Positions 48,399 to 59,253 of a stretch of 64,000 nt of DNA are shown one piece after another; the stretch's first letter is position 1, and each line of letters starts with the position of its first letter. The stretch is from positions 1-64,000 of the forward strand of contig ONCZ01000019.1 of NCBI GenBank assembly GCA_900316445.1, given 5' to 3'. The position numbers were made by a program, and so were the translations under genes. The notes under the pieces were generated by a model. The model was not told the DNA's origin. It did no database searches and was given only the letters and a program-made list of their open reading frames with translations. The DNA comes from an uncultured Prevotellaceae bacterium. GTDB taxonomy: Bacteria > Bacteroidota > Bacteroidia > Bacteroidales > Bacteroidaceae.

Positions 48399-48533
48399 AT
48401 GAACTCCTACTCATCGCCTCGATCGATGAGGAAGCACAGGAAGAAGACCATTGGCTATAACGGTAAGTTCTACACCTTCCCCTACTTCCTGGCCTTCCTT
48501 CTGAAACGTTTTCTTAAAGATCGCAGTAAATAA
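48399..48533 (+). CDS. Possible small basic protein
   Basis: A 44-residue open frame from ATG 48399: a basic start (MRKHRKKTIGYNG) and an aromatic helix (KFYTFPYFLAFLLKRFLKD). Too short to assign. It starts 8 bp after the ATPase stop, so translation is plausible, but it may be a remnant. Confidence 0.3.
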   Translation: MNSYSSPRSMRKHRKKTIGYNGKFYTFPYFLAFLLKRFLKDRSK

Positions 48534-48686
48534 ATGATGAACAAGAAAATGTTTGGCGATGAATATACTTGTTTTATTCCAAAGGTATTTGAGTCAAAGG
48601 ATTAAAATCCGATCTTTGATGTGACGACAGGCCACTACTGCAAGACCGAAGCGTATAATAAGAAGTACGGCAAGGCCATCATCTAA
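48534..48686 (+). pseudogene. Gene remnant with internal stop
   Basis: One frame reads MMNKKMFGDEYTCFIPKVFESKD, a TAA near 48603, then NPIFDVTTGHYCKTEAYNKKYGKAII and a stop. The continuous codon character on both sides of the stop suggests a decayed small gene of unknown family. Confidence 0.35.
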
Positions 48687-48953
48687 ACAAGCAAGGATGA
48701 CTCGCAGTCATTATGCTACGGGGCCTTTTTTGTTTTTTTGCAGAAAACGGGTAAGCAAGAAAAATAATCAGATAAGAATGTATAGGCTGAGAAATAAATC
48801 TGTATGTAGAAGAGTAAAAATCATGTTTTTGAGTCTAAAAGTGAGTAAATTGCTACAAAATGTAACTCGTTTCTTAGATTTTTGGTTATTTCTTATTATT
48901 ATTGGATTATTTTATCTATCTTTGCCATCATTATTGCTATAAACTTATAGAAC
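48687..48953. other. Intergenic region with promoter for the McrB-type gene
   Basis: AT-rich. It holds a small dyad ATGACT-CGC-AGTCAT (48697-48711) followed by a T run near 48724, and a -7 box TATCTTTG at 48917-48924, 29 bp before the McrB-type ATG. I see no gene here; the 81-residue open frame has no recognisable features. Confidence 0.5.
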
Positions 48954-50711
48954 ATGAGTAACAAGACGATAGTTGAGATCAACGCTCTTTTAATCGAGCT
49001 AAGAAAACATGGGGATAATTTTCAATCTAACATTGGGAAGGGGGTATCATCTCTCAATTCCGATTGTAAAAGGATCTTGAGGACTGACATTCCATTAAAA
49101 CTTGTAGAATTCTTTCCAGAAGACACTTATAAGATTAAAGGTTCTGTTGGGCAAGGTCGTGTAACAAAGACTCCTTGGATAACCATCATAGATAAGAATG
49201 TTGCGAGATCTGCAAAACATGGTGTATATCTTGTTATGCTTTTCTCAAAGGATTTAAAAAAAGTGTACTTCTCATTAGCTCAAGGAGTAACTGATCTGAA
49301 AAATGATATTATCGCTGCAAGAAGAGAGGCTTTTAGGAAAGAACTAAACCTTGAAAGTGCTATTCTCAAACATTTCAACGACCAAGATATCGAGAATCAA
49401 AATTACAAGGAATCAGCCATATATTCAAACGAATGGAATTGTAATGATCCGGATTATTGTGAAAGGCTTATAACAGAATTGAAGAATGCATATAAGAAAT
49501 ATGTTAGCAAAGAGATAAACGATCCAGAAGATGGTAACAAAACTGTTATTATTCCAAAAACAATCAATACTCCAAATTCTTCATCTACCACAAAAAACAA
49601 ACCTTTCTCAATTAGCGAGATGATAAACCTTATCAATAGTACAGGCCTCATCTACTCGTCATCGCTGATAAAAAGGTTCGCTTTTTCGCTTCTGTCAAAG
49701 CCCTTTGTCATACTGAGTGGATTAGCCGGCTCAGGCAAAACGCAACTCGCATTAGCGTTTGCAGGTGCATTAGTAGAAGATCGAGAGAAACAAATGAAGG
49801 TTGTAAGTGTTGGTGCAGACTGGACCAATAGAGAGCCATTGCTTGGCTATCCAAACGCTTTGGACAAAACGGAATATGTAAGACCAGAGAACGGAGTACT
49901 CGACTTACTTATTGAAGCAAACAAAACTGAGAACTCGTCAAAGCCATTCTTCTTGATATTGGATGAGATGAATATGAGTTATGTAGAGCGTTATTTCGCA
50001 GATTTCCTATCTGTAATGGAAAGTCATGAAGACATGCCCTTATGGAATGGGTATGATCCACAGAAAGACGATACTCCAAAATCAGTTTCTCTTCCAGAGA
50101 ATCTATTCATTATCGGTACAATCAATGTAGACGAAACGACTTACATGTTTTCACCCAAGGTTCTTGACCGTGCGAATGTGATAGAATTCAAAATCTCTGA
50201 AGAAGAAATGACATCTTTCCTCTCTAAGATTCAGAAAATTGATAGAAATGCTGCTAATTCAAAAGCTGCAGATATGGGAGAAGACTTTGTAAAACTAGCC
50301 AAAGTCAAAGACTTCATATTGGATAAGGATGCGGCTAATACTTTGAACAAGTTCTTTAAGGAGTTGAAGAATGTGAATGCTGAGTTTGGATATCGTTCTG
50401 CAACTGAGATTTTCAGGTTTATTTGTCAGGCTCAGAAGAACGATGATACGGACGAAAAGCTTAGCAACGATGATATACTCGACTCTGCTATTGTGCAAAA
50501 ACTGTTGCCAAAACTGCATGGTTCACGGAAGAAGCTAGATCCTGTACTCAAGAAACTATGGTCGCTTTGTTTTACAGATAAAGACAATGCAACAAATACT
50601 ATTACGAGCGACTGCGTAGATAAAGCTATTTACAAAGAAAGTGCAGATAAGATACAGAGAATGTATGAGGCTGCTAATGCCAATGGTTTCACAAGCTTTG
50701 CAGAAGCATAA
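48954..50711 (+). CDS. McrB-type AAA+ restriction ATPase (MrcB-N/DUF3578)
   Basis: A 585-residue protein. Residues 1-180 match the MrcB N-terminal DUF3578 domain (VGQGRVTKTPWITIIDKNVARSAKHGVYLVMLFSKDLKKVYFSLAQGVTDL), a likely modified-DNA reader. The AAA+ domain has Walker A ILSGLAGSGKTQLALA near residue 258, Walker B FFLILDEMNMSYVERYFAD near 335 and the NVDETTYMFSPKVLDRANV region typical of McrB-like motors. With the next gene it forms a two-gene type IV restriction system that would cut modified DNA. The genes are 3 bp apart. Confidence 0.87.
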   Translation: MSNKTIVEINALLIELRKHGDNFQSNIGKGVSSLNSDCKRILRTDIPLKLVEFFPEDTYKIKGSVGQGRVTKTPWITIIDKNVARSAKHGVYLVMLFSKDLKKVYFSLAQGVTDLKNDIIAARREAFRKELNLESAILKHFNDQDIENQNYKESAIYSNEWNCNDPDYCERLITELKNAYKKYVSKEINDPEDGNKTVIIPKTINTPNSSSTTKNKPFSISEMINLINSTGLIYSSSLIKRFAFSLLSKPFVILSGLAGSGKTQLALAFAGALVEDREKQMKVVSVGADWTNREPLLGYPNALDKTEYVRPENGVLDLLIEANKTENSSKPFFLILDEMNMSYVERYFADFLSVMESHEDMPLWNGYDPQKDDTPKSVSLPENLFIIGTINVDETTYMFSPKVLDRANVIEFKISEEEMTSFLSKIQKIDRNAANSKAADMGEDFVKLAKVKDFILDKDAANTLNKFFKELKNVNAEFGYRSATEIFRFICQAQKNDDTDEKLSNDDILDSAIVQKLLPKLHGSRKKLDPVLKKLWSLCFTDKDNATNTITSDCVDKAIYKESADKIQRMYEAANANGFTSFAEA

Positions 50712-50714
50712 GTA

Positions 50715-53036
50715 ATGTTACAGAGCAAGGATCACCTGGAGATAGACATTGAGGGTAGAAAAGGTACTGCTAAGCTGTTCATTTATCCTCAGACTTCAAA
50801 TGCGAAATTGTTTGAAGATGATGAGCAGCTATATGGCAAAGCAAGATACCAATTGGTAGAAGGCAATACATATGTCTACGAATTCTCTGGTCCTAACGAG
50901 CAGACATCACTACAATTCAGTAAAGAAGACGAAATCGTAACATTCCATCCAAATAGAAAGACTCACAAAAGTGAAGGAACTTTCAAAACAGGCATTAATG
51001 TAGGTCAGCTTTCCCTTATAATTATTGATAAGAATACTGACGAGGAATATAGTAAACTAAGGCTGGAAATTCAAAGCACAAAGGTCGACTACGATAAGGA
51101 TTACCAGTTGATGCTTGATGAGATTGCGGAATACTACACAGATCTTGTATTGCAACAGGGTTCTCCTGTTACCCAACATTTGGAGGTAGACGAGAATTGT
51201 TCTCCAGAAACCTTGTACCAGCGTTTTTCTTTTGTTCATTCCATTATCGATAGCGAAGCTTTCTCTGAGGCTATTCATAAGATTATGACCAGTCCTATTC
51301 GTAAATGGAAAGATGCCTATGTTCAAAGAGACATAACTGCCATTCGTCGGCTTTCGAGAAAGAACATACGTCAAATGGCCTCAGATCCTGATAGAATACC
51401 CTTATCCCATCCTATGAGAAACGGTCTCTGCAGCGTACCACGTAGTTTGGAAGTCGAATACAAGAAAGATACTACTGACAACATTGAAAACCAATTTGTC
51501 AAGTTCGTCCTGCATATGTTCTCTTCTTTCTGCTCTGATATCAGTAAACTATCTAACGCATCTGAGAGACTCAAGGAAGAAGCACATTACACAATCGAAA
51601 GGATATCATCTTATCTTGAGAGCCAGTTTTTCAGAAAGATATCCATGCCCTCTCATCTGAATATGAACAGCCCAGTACTACAAAGGAAAGAGGGCTATCG
51701 AGAAGTATTACAAGCCTGGCTGCTTTTTGATCTGGCAGCGAAACTTAATTGGACAGGTGGAGATGACATTTACGAGGCTGGCAAAAAGAATGTTGCAACG
51801 TTATACGAATACTGGCTCTTCTTCAAACTTTTGGAACTGGTTAGCGAGTTCTTCAATATCGCACCAGAGGAGAAAGCCAACCTTGTGACTTCAGATCCAG
51901 ACCATATCAACTTGAATATTGTTCAAGGAAAGACGCAGATGATACGAGGTCAACAAGAAACGTATTCAAGACTGCTTAATGTCGCTTTCTATTATAATAG
52001 GATATTCTACAAGGTTTCAGAAAAGGACGATCCAATTCACAAAGCAGGTAGTTGGACAATGACTATGCGGCCTGATTACACACTTTCTCTTTGGCCAGGA
52101 AACATATCAGAGGAAGAAGCGGAGAGACAAGAACTCATCGTTCATATACATTTTGATGCCAAATATCGCCTGAACAAGATCATGCTTGAGGACTCTGATA
52201 CAGGAACTGATACAGACTCTGAGTTAAAGGAAGAAAAGAAACAGCAAGAACTCAACATCTACAAACGAGGCGATCTATTAAAAATGCATGCCTATAAAGA
52301 TGCCATCCGCAGAACGAGTGGTGCTTATGTTTTGTATCCGGGAGAAGAGAACAGAGAGTTGAGGGGCTTCCATGAAATAATACCAGGATTAGGAGCATTC
52401 AGAATTCGCCCAGCATATTGGCAAGAAGACTCTCTGTATCTCAAGCAGTTCCTGGCAGAAGTAAAAGCACATCTATTGGACAGAACATCAGACAGAGAAA
52501 AATTGTCATATTATGAATACGACATCCACCGCCAAACAAAGAGTAACATGGTTATGGAAAAACTTCCAGAATCAGAAGGCAAGAATAGAGGATTTATGCC
52601 TGATGAGACTTATGTTTTGCTTGGCTATTTCAGGGACAAAGAGCATCTTAAATGGATTCAAGATCACAACCTATTCAATAGTAGAGCGGGGATAAGAAAA
52701 GGCACCGTTGCTGTATCTCCAGAAATTGCAACAGCAAAATACATTCTACTTCATGATAGTCACAGTGAAGCTTACTTATATAAGTTATTAGCGGGAGGTC
52801 CGATGGTGTATGCATACGAAGACATGAAAGCCTCCTCCTACCCATATGATCCTGCTCAAGAGAAAAAAGACCAGAAAAAGACATATCTTGTCTTTCAGCT
52901 GAGCAAGAGAGATATAGAGCCTGAGTTCCTAAAGTACAAGTGGAATCCCCACGACATTCCGCAGTTACATGGAAAAAATGCCACTAGACTGACCGCTATT
53001 AAGTTGACAGAGTTAATGAGATTTGCCAAGACTTAA
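50715..53036 (+). CDS. McrC-like DUF2357/PD-(D/E)XK nuclease
   Basis: A 773-residue partner of the McrB-type ATPase. The N-terminal half corresponds to DUF2357. The nuclease core near residues 450-500 reads MRPDYTLSLWPG (Asp), then LIVHIHFDAKYRLNK (D-x-K), which is the DUF2357-associated PD-(D/E)XK site. The C-terminal part contains FRDKEHLKWIQDHNLFNSRAG..KGTV and a final VFQLSKRDIEPEFLKYKWNPHDIPQL segment characteristic of this family. It cleaves DNA when driven by the ATPase. A 13-bp hairpin terminator follows. Confidence 0.85.
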   Translation: MLQSKDHLEIDIEGRKGTAKLFIYPQTSNAKLFEDDEQLYGKARYQLVEGNTYVYEFSGPNEQTSLQFSKEDEIVTFHPNRKTHKSEGTFKTGINVGQLSLIIIDKNTDEEYSKLRLEIQSTKVDYDKDYQLMLDEIAEYYTDLVLQQGSPVTQHLEVDENCSPETLYQRFSFVHSIIDSEAFSEAIHKIMTSPIRKWKDAYVQRDITAIRRLSRKNIRQMASDPDRIPLSHPMRNGLCSVPRSLEVEYKKDTTDNIENQFVKFVLHMFSSFCSDISKLSNASERLKEEAHYTIERISSYLESQFFRKISMPSHLNMNSPVLQRKEGYREVLQAWLLFDLAAKLNWTGGDDIYEAGKKNVATLYEYWLFFKLLELVSEFFNIAPEEKANLVTSDPDHINLNIVQGKTQMIRGQQETYSRLLNVAFYYNRIFYKVSEKDDPIHKAGSWTMTMRPDYTLSLWPGNISEEEAERQELIVHIHFDAKYRLNKIMLEDSDTGTDTDSELKEEKKQQELNIYKRGDLLKMHAYKDAIRRTSGAYVLYPGEENRELRGFHEIIPGLGAFRIRPAYWQEDSLYLKQFLAEVKAHLLDRTSDREKLSYYEYDIHRQTKSNMVMEKLPESEGKNRGFMPDETYVLLGYFRDKEHLKWIQDHNLFNSRAGIRKGTVAVSPEIATAKYILLHDSHSEAYLYKLLAGGPMVYAYEDMKASSYPYDPAQEKKDQKKTYLVFQLSKRDIEPEFLKYKWNPHDIPQLHGKNATRLTAIKLTELMRFAKT

Positions 53037-53057
53037 ACGATCTGAGATGAGAGACAA

Positions 53058-53087
53058 ATAATGGGAGCATGTAGATGCTCCCATTAT
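53058..53087. terminator. Bidirectional hairpin terminator
   Basis: 13-bp perfect arms 53058-53070 and 53075-53087 (ATAATGGGAGCAT and complement) with loop GTAG, between the convergent McrBC-type and helicase operons. Confidence 0.85.
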
Positions 53088-53091
53088 CTAT

Positions 53092-56000
53092 TTATTGAAT
53101 TATATCATCATCGTCATCAACGTCCCCTTGCTGTTCAGTTTGAGTCTCCTGACGATTTTCTGGTTGAGTAATCGGAATATTATCCAAATGCACGACATCA
53201 TTAGAGAAATCAGAACGCAGAACTCTGAAAGTATTATACCATTGAATATTGTTTGGATCGCAATCATTGGGAAGTAAATCTTCTACGACTTTATTTACAT
53301 TCCACAATGGATGATAAATAACTTTATATCCATTAGCTCTTCTTAAAACAGGATCTATTTGTGGCTCTAGGAAAGAATTCGGATCCTGAAATCTGAGTTT
53401 CTTTGCACATGTTGAGAGGATGTTATCGTAATCTTTTAATTCCTCAAATTCTTTTCTACTAGCCGGAGAGAAGCCAAAATCATATGAATCATCAAGCATC
53501 AAGCGTAAAATGCCTACACCCATGCGCCAATCAAGGACATGATGAAAGCCTCTGTTATTATAAGCTAACAAACAATCCTGACATGCTGTCAAGCAACTTT
53601 TCCGATGATCCTCTGTCAACAAAGACTGCATGAAGCATTTATCTCTAGGAGTCTTCAATTCGTCAAATGTGTCAAAATTAACGATCTTGGTTATCAAGTC
53701 ATGTAAGTGATCATTCCGATATAGATAGCTTACAATACCCGCACCATTAGCTAAGGCATCGCTCAGATAAATCACAGGCCACCCATTTGGGCCATCGATC
53801 TTTTCTGTAATTTCAATTTCCTCTGGTTGAACATCAAGCGTATCCGCCAAAGCCCTCTGGAGCAAGAATGCTGCGGAATAGAAAGCAGCGCGAATAGCGC
53901 TCTTATTACCATTTTGGATAGAAAGATTAAGAACATCTGGACATGACTGTAACTCTAGTTTTATCATCTCTGTCGTTTTCTTTGATCCCAAAGCGATGTC
54001 TAGAGTATTTATATTGCCAGTTGACTTAATTCTGCTAACTCCGTCATGATCTGTCTGATAAAATCTAAAATTAGTCAGATCATTATCCCTGTTTCCTAGG
54101 GGATAACCAACTCCGCCTCTGTGATACGTTCCTGTATAGAAATTTCCATTATTACTATTGACATGCCAGATAGTTGGATCTTCACTAAATCCTAATTCAT
54201 ATAATGTAATAGTCACATTGTTTACCTTCTTAGGATTATTCCTTGGTTCTTCATCTGGGTTCGTGTTTTCATTTGCATATAGTTCACATTGAACAAAACT
54301 ACTTCCTTTATCATTGTTCTCAACAGGAGTACCTTTGTTTTCTTTAATATCTAATGAACGATATGCTTGTGGAATCACAATTAACTTTTGGTGATCACCC
54401 AATGGGATGCTAGCGGCATCAACGTCTTCTGGAGCCTCTATAATACCAGTTATCTCCCTATCTTGATCGTCATATGATATTATGTAACGATCAGCTAGTG
54501 CATCCCCATCAGGATTAAAGAAAGAGGGTCGATTATCTTCTGCTTCTTCTTTGATGGGAACCGTAAGAGCCTCTACACGATATTTACCTTTGTCTTTTGT
54601 TTTTTCTGATCCTGGTGCAAATTCAGAAATAGCCATCTCAGAAGAACGATCTATGCTTCTCACTTTATGATTTGCGAAATCCAAACCATGATAAAAGTTT
54701 CTTGAGTCAGAAGGCATACCATACATCGGGAGGAATCCATTTTCAGCCAAATAACATGCTAGTCCTTTCTCCAGATCACTTGTTTTCTTAACAACATTAT
54801 CAATTTGACCTATCATTTTTTCTTTAATCCAAATTATGAGTGCATCTAAATCTGCTTGAATGATAATCTCCGAATTAAACTGATCAAAATAACGACGAAC
54901 TATCTTTTCAATTATATCATTATTGTTCTCTTGAATAAACGCAGCGAGTCTAGCCTTATTATCGTCCCATTCGGAGATTTTGCCAAATTCTCCAGATGTG
55001 TCAAGTAAATGATAATCATAATCCAAATCCCTGAAAGCTTCGTGAAGTAAATCCTTCACTATTACCCTCTTCATGATTGCAGTCTTCATCTTTGTAGTTC
55101 CGTCAGTATCATGATACGGTGCTAAAGAAAGTTTAGGAGTTGCAGGTATACCTCCCACCATCTCGTCTGTTGCTTTTTTATAATAGTAGACATCATGGCT
55201 ACGCCCGCGACAGAATGTGAAGGCTGCAGAATATGCCTGATTTCGACGACCTCCTCGTCCAACACGCTGCTGATAATTATAACGAGTTGGGGGCATGTTG
55301 CCTTGGAAAATAGCTTGAAGGCTTCCGATATCAACACCTACTTCCATTGTGGTTGTAACACATACCATATCTATTGGTTTTGTCATTCTATAACCATCAT
55401 TATCTTCCAATATCAGGTCTTTAAACTCTCTTAACCTCGTTTGAATATCATCTGTTTGTCCTGATAGTTCCTCCGTATGTAAACGACGAGGTTTCTTCTT
55501 TTCTTCAAGAATATCAAACGAGATATAATGCTTACGCAATTCTTCGAGAGATACATAATATTTGTTTCTATCTTCTGGAGATACAGACTCTTTCTCAGAA
55601 AGGCCCTTCAGTGGTTTTAAGCAACTTATACTAGTGCAAAAGCCGAAACCTTTATTAGGATGTACGCGACCACAATATGGACATCTGATATATTCTGGAT
55701 CGGTCATTTTCTTAAAAGACAACTTTCCTAAATCCAATGTCAATGTAGCAGTATTACCTTCACCTCTACCACAGAATCTCCTAACAAAATTTGTTGTAGC
55801 TTTGCCCAAAATGACTTCATCACCACCATTTTTTTCTACAAACTTTTTAATCACCTTTTTAATAGAGTATTTTAGTTCGTCATAGGTAGTTGCGACATCA
55901 CCATCTTCATTACTCGGATAATAATAGTTATCGCCCAACACTCTAATAAAAGCATCAACAAAATCATACACTTCAATGGTTTGAGGCAAGATGTTTCTTA

Positions 56001-59000
56001 ATTGCTGATACTCTACAGATTGAGTTGTTGCATCATTTCTAGTACAACAAATATAACCAATACCAGCATCTAACACACTAACACCCATATATTTGCCAAA
56101 AGAATTTGCAAATACCGCGTTAATCAATTGAGTTTTAATTTGATACTTATAGTTATCACTGTCATAAAAATCCGGTCTATCTTTCAGACATGCATTTTCG
56201 AAATCGTATGCATCACTCCAATGATGCATTATTTCTTGATTAGCCTCACTTTTATACCATTGATATTTATATGCTTCACCTGCGGGATTTATTCCTTTTT
56301 CCAACAGTTTTCTAACCAAAGTACCACTAAAGACATTTTGTGTATCTACCAAATCGGATAGTCTTATATATGGACTATTGTACTGATCCAAATTATCGCC
56401 TAATAATATAGCTGTAGCTATATTTCTTGCATTTCTATTCGTAAACGTATGAGTAACATCGTCCAATATAGCCATAGAATTTATTTGTGGGTTATCGTTT
56501 CTTAACCTCTCTATATGTTGATTGATGTTAAGAACAATATTACTCGTTTCATTAACACATTCAACAAACAACATACGAACCATATCGCGATAATGTTCCT
56601 TTTCTATTCCAAGAGCTTGCTTGGCTGCATCTTCACGACTATCAGAGAAACCAATTAGTTTAGCTGATTTGTCATCCAACTGGTACAACAATTCTTTACT
56701 AAGGATCTGATTACTTCTATCAATACCAGTTCGGAAGCTACGGATAGGAGAATTAGTATATTTGCGATTTGTATAATTCTGATGACAATGTGGACATGTG
56801 CAAGGAGTTGCAAATATTTTTGATTGAAAGGATTCTTCCAATTCTTTATCTTGTTTTTTCTTTCTGTTATATTGCTTCACCTTGTAAATAAACCCAGGTA
56901 TACCATATTGACTTATTTCTGCTTTCAGAGAACCACCTTGTATTTTTGATTGATTCTCAGGAGTGAAATCTCCTGTCAAAGCATTTAAATATCCTGGTTC
57001 CCATTGAGCCCAACCATGAGTAGTTTCATATCCATTATCACCATCACTGATTTGAACGACATGATCCTCTGCGCCTATCCTTACATCGCCACCCACAAGA
57101 CCAACCGAACTAGTAATGTCATGAGGCCAAAATAAAGCATAATCATGATAGTTCTTATTTTGAACCATGGGGGTAGGATTAAAGTTCGGTATCTGATCCA
57201 AAGATGGATAGTTTAACGTTAATGAGACCTTACCTCCATCATTTTTTCGCCGATTGCCTCCAATAAACAATTGACCACAGTTTTCGCATCGAAGTAATTC
57301 AAGTATTTTTCTTCCGTTAGGTCCCACCTCATCTGCAATATATGAAAGACTGCTTACTGGTGGTTGGGGCGTATTAACTGTTGGTTGTAATTCTCCCCAT
57401 AAACCCTCTACGTATTTGAAGAACTTATGGAATCTGAATCGCGGTAATTTGTGATTATTCTTAAGTTCAGGAATAGAATCTATAAAACCTCTAAAGATCA
57501 GAAATCCACGAAGAGCCTCTTCGTTATCGTCAAATAATTCTCTCTGAAGAGCACTCTTAGCAATTGGACGAATCGACCCATCTGTATTTTGTGGCATCTT
57601 GACATAAAAATCATGGAACATCTGACCTTGATATTGATCCACAAATGGGACAATATCATTACATTCGAAATGTGTTTGGACGAAATTGTTGACTATTCCT
57701 AAACGACGATCATAGATTCTCTGAATTTGATCCGTGTCATCATCATTTACATCCTTATCGAGGGCTGCAAAGTTCTCATGAGTGAACTCAGCAAAATACG
57801 TATAATTGATATTTAATTCATTATTATTGATACCATAATAGTTACTACCAGATTGTACATTGAACGCAGGAGTTCCATCCGCATTATAAACGCCAAAGAA
57901 TTCTTCCAAATATTTTTGTGTATCAGTCTCATTTCCTAAAGATGCAGAAGAAGCAAGGATCTTTAATTGAGGATTTGGTCTGCCATTAACAACAGGCTCC
58001 AAATCTAATGCTTTATATAGCATACGAAGCAAACATGCAACTTCGCTACCAGCTGTACCACGATAAAGATGGAGCTCATCGACAACAATATGGAAGATTC
58101 TATTCTGTTTAGCCATTTCTCTCTGATCTTCTGGAAGATCTTCTGCTGCCAACCATTTTCTCGTTTGGTCGAAAATAGGCTCCTCCGCCTTTCTCATTAA
58201 CATGATACTAAGCATTGATGTATTTGTGATCATGATATCAGGTGCCCATCGTTGCATATCCCAGCGAGTGACCATCTCACTTGTGGTTCTATTTCCTCCT
58301 AGTCTTGGTGAGATGTAAAGTGCATCTTTCCTATCTTGATGAGTCTGCACATATTTCAATATATTCAGATAATTCTGATTCATAGTAGTAAGCCTGCGAG
58401 CTACGTCACCTTTCTTTTTATTGAAAGTATTTTGTGAAATAACCTCCTTGTCAACAGACTCTTGAAGCAAATGATAATTCTTAGGTGCAATAGTTGCCCC
58501 ATTATAACTACCGAAATAGATACGATTCCCATTAAATTCTTCATCCATAAACTCACGCACTTCATCGCTATCGAGCGCTTCACGAAGGCGAGCCATCTGA
58601 TCTTCAACAAGAGCGTTCATTGGATACATTATCAGAGCTCTTATACCCTGTGGACGCATTTCACCCTGTCGCTGGCATGGTGCATATAAACCCTTATGCG
58701 GAAGATACCAATCCACCTTATTGACGACATGAGCCCACTTTTCTGTTTTTGCCTCTTTAAAAATATCTGCTAATAGAGGTAGTAAAAACGACTCTGTCTT
58801 TCCAGAACCTGTACCAGATGTAATGACTGTATTCTTAAAAGCCAAAGCCTCGCCATTGTCTCCAATTCCTGAGAATGCCTTCTGCATCATGCCAATCTGA
58901 TGACCATGAGGTAAAAATTGTGCCATCAGCCCTCGCATCAATCCCTGTGAAACGAATTTCTCAAAAAACGATCTTGAAACATCTCCATCTCCGAAAGAAT

Positions 59001-59244
59001 TGCCAAACAAAGTCACTAAATCGTCCATCGTACTTATTCCCTCTGCAGGCGAATACTCTGGCAGCAATTCAATATAGGGTTCCTTACTCATGTTTGTATC
59101 AGAAGTGAGGAGAGTCATTCGATCATCATTTAGACTAGTATTCTCTAACTTGAATGCAGCCCTAAAATAGCGACTATAATCTTCTTCTATTTTCTTAAAT
59201 GCCCCAATGGGGTCAGAACTGAACAAATGCTCAAACTTTTCCAT
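53092..59244 (-). CDS. Large DEAD/DEAH helicase with DUF1998 domain (DruE-like)
   Basis: A 2050-residue SF2 helicase. Walker A is VITSGTGSGKTES near residue 141, the DExH motif VVDELHLYRGTAGSE near 386, motif III SSASLGN near 440, motif V VTTTMEVGVDIGSLQ and motif VI RVGRGGRRNQ near 1330. Zinc-type Cys pairs lie near 810 and 1190. The C-terminal CLTACQDCLLAYNNRGFHHVLDWR near 1885 is the DUF1998/MZB domain. Size and domain order match DruE, the hallmark of Druantia anti-phage systems, and related DISARM helicases. It is the last gene of a three-gene minus-strand unit (9 bp after the previous gene). Confidence 0.82.
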   Translation of the reverse strand: MEKFEHLFSSDPIGAFKKIEEDYSRYFRAAFKLENTSLNDDRMTLLTSDTNMSKEPYIELLPEYSPAEGISTMDDLVTLFGNSFGDGDVSRSFFEKFVSQGLMRGLMAQFLPHGHQIGMMQKAFSGIGDNGEALAFKNTVITSGTGSGKTESFLLPLLADIFKEAKTEKWAHVVNKVDWYLPHKGLYAPCQRQGEMRPQGIRALIMYPMNALVEDQMARLREALDSDEVREFMDEEFNGNRIYFGSYNGATIAPKNYHLLQESVDKEVISQNTFNKKKGDVARRLTTMNQNYLNILKYVQTHQDRKDALYISPRLGGNRTTSEMVTRWDMQRWAPDIMITNTSMLSIMLMRKAEEPIFDQTRKWLAAEDLPEDQREMAKQNRIFHIVVDELHLYRGTAGSEVACLLRMLYKALDLEPVVNGRPNPQLKILASSASLGNETDTQKYLEEFFGVYNADGTPAFNVQSGSNYYGINNNELNINYTYFAEFTHENFAALDKDVNDDDTDQIQRIYDRRLGIVNNFVQTHFECNDIVPFVDQYQGQMFHDFYVKMPQNTDGSIRPIAKSALQRELFDDNEEALRGFLIFRGFIDSIPELKNNHKLPRFRFHKFFKYVEGLWGELQPTVNTPQPPVSSLSYIADEVGPNGRKILELLRCENCGQLFIGGNRRKNDGGKVSLTLNYPSLDQIPNFNPTPMVQNKNYHDYALFWPHDITSSVGLVGGDVRIGAEDHVVQISDGDNGYETTHGWAQWEPGYLNALTGDFTPENQSKIQGGSLKAEISQYGIPGFIYKVKQYNRKKKQDKELEESFQSKIFATPCTCPHCHQNYTNRKYTNSPIRSFRTGIDRSNQILSKELLYQLDDKSAKLIGFSDSREDAAKQALGIEKEHYRDMVRMLFVECVNETSNIVLNINQHIERLRNDNPQINSMAILDDVTHTFTNRNARNIATAILLGDNLDQYNSPYIRLSDLVDTQNVFSGTLVRKLLEKGINPAGEAYKYQWYKSEANQEIMHHWSDAYDFENACLKDRPDFYDSDNYKYQIKTQLINAVFANSFGKYMGVSVLDAGIGYICCTRNDATTQSVEYQQLRNILPQTIEVYDFVDAFIRVLGDNYYYPSNEDGDVATTYDELKYSIKKVIKKFVEKNGGDEVILGKATTNFVRRFCGRGEGNTATLTLDLGKLSFKKMTDPEYIRCPYCGRVHPNKGFGFCTSISCLKPLKGLSEKESVSPEDRNKYYVSLEELRKHYISFDILEEKKKPRRLHTEELSGQTDDIQTRLREFKDLILEDNDGYRMTKPIDMVCVTTTMEVGVDIGSLQAIFQGNMPPTRYNYQQRVGRGGRRNQAYSAAFTFCRGRSHDVYYYKKATDEMVGGIPATPKLSLAPYHDTDGTTKMKTAIMKRVIVKDLLHEAFRDLDYDYHLLDTSGEFGKISEWDDNKARLAAFIQENNNDIIEKIVRRYFDQFNSEIIIQADLDALIIWIKEKMIGQIDNVVKKTSDLEKGLACYLAENGFLPMYGMPSDSRNFYHGLDFANHKVRSIDRSSEMAISEFAPGSEKTKDKGKYRVEALTVPIKEEAEDNRPSFFNPDGDALADRYIISYDDQDREITGIIEAPEDVDAASIPLGDHQKLIVIPQAYRSLDIKENKGTPVENNDKGSSFVQCELYANENTNPDEEPRNNPKKVNNVTITLYELGFSEDPTIWHVNSNNGNFYTGTYHRGGVGYPLGNRDNDLTNFRFYQTDHDGVSRIKSTGNINTLDIALGSKKTTEMIKLELQSCPDVLNLSIQNGNKSAIRAAFYSAAFLLQRALADTLDVQPEEIEITEKIDGPNGWPVIYLSDALANGAGIVSYLYRNDHLHDLITKIVNFDTFDELKTPRDKCFMQSLLTEDHRKSCLTACQDCLLAYNNRGFHHVLDWRMGVGILRLMLDDSYDFGFSPASRKEFEELKDYDNILSTCAKKLRFQDPNSFLEPQIDPVLRRANGYKVIYHPLWNVNKVVEDLLPNDCDPNNIQWYNTFRVLRSDFSNDVVHLDNIPITQPENRQETQTEQQGDVDDDDDIIQ

Positions 59245-59253
59245 AATCTATAA

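Noticed and set aside
48697..48942. An 81-residue membrane-like protein
   Set aside because: It overlaps the McrB promoter, has no recognisable domain and an AT-driven hydrophobic end.
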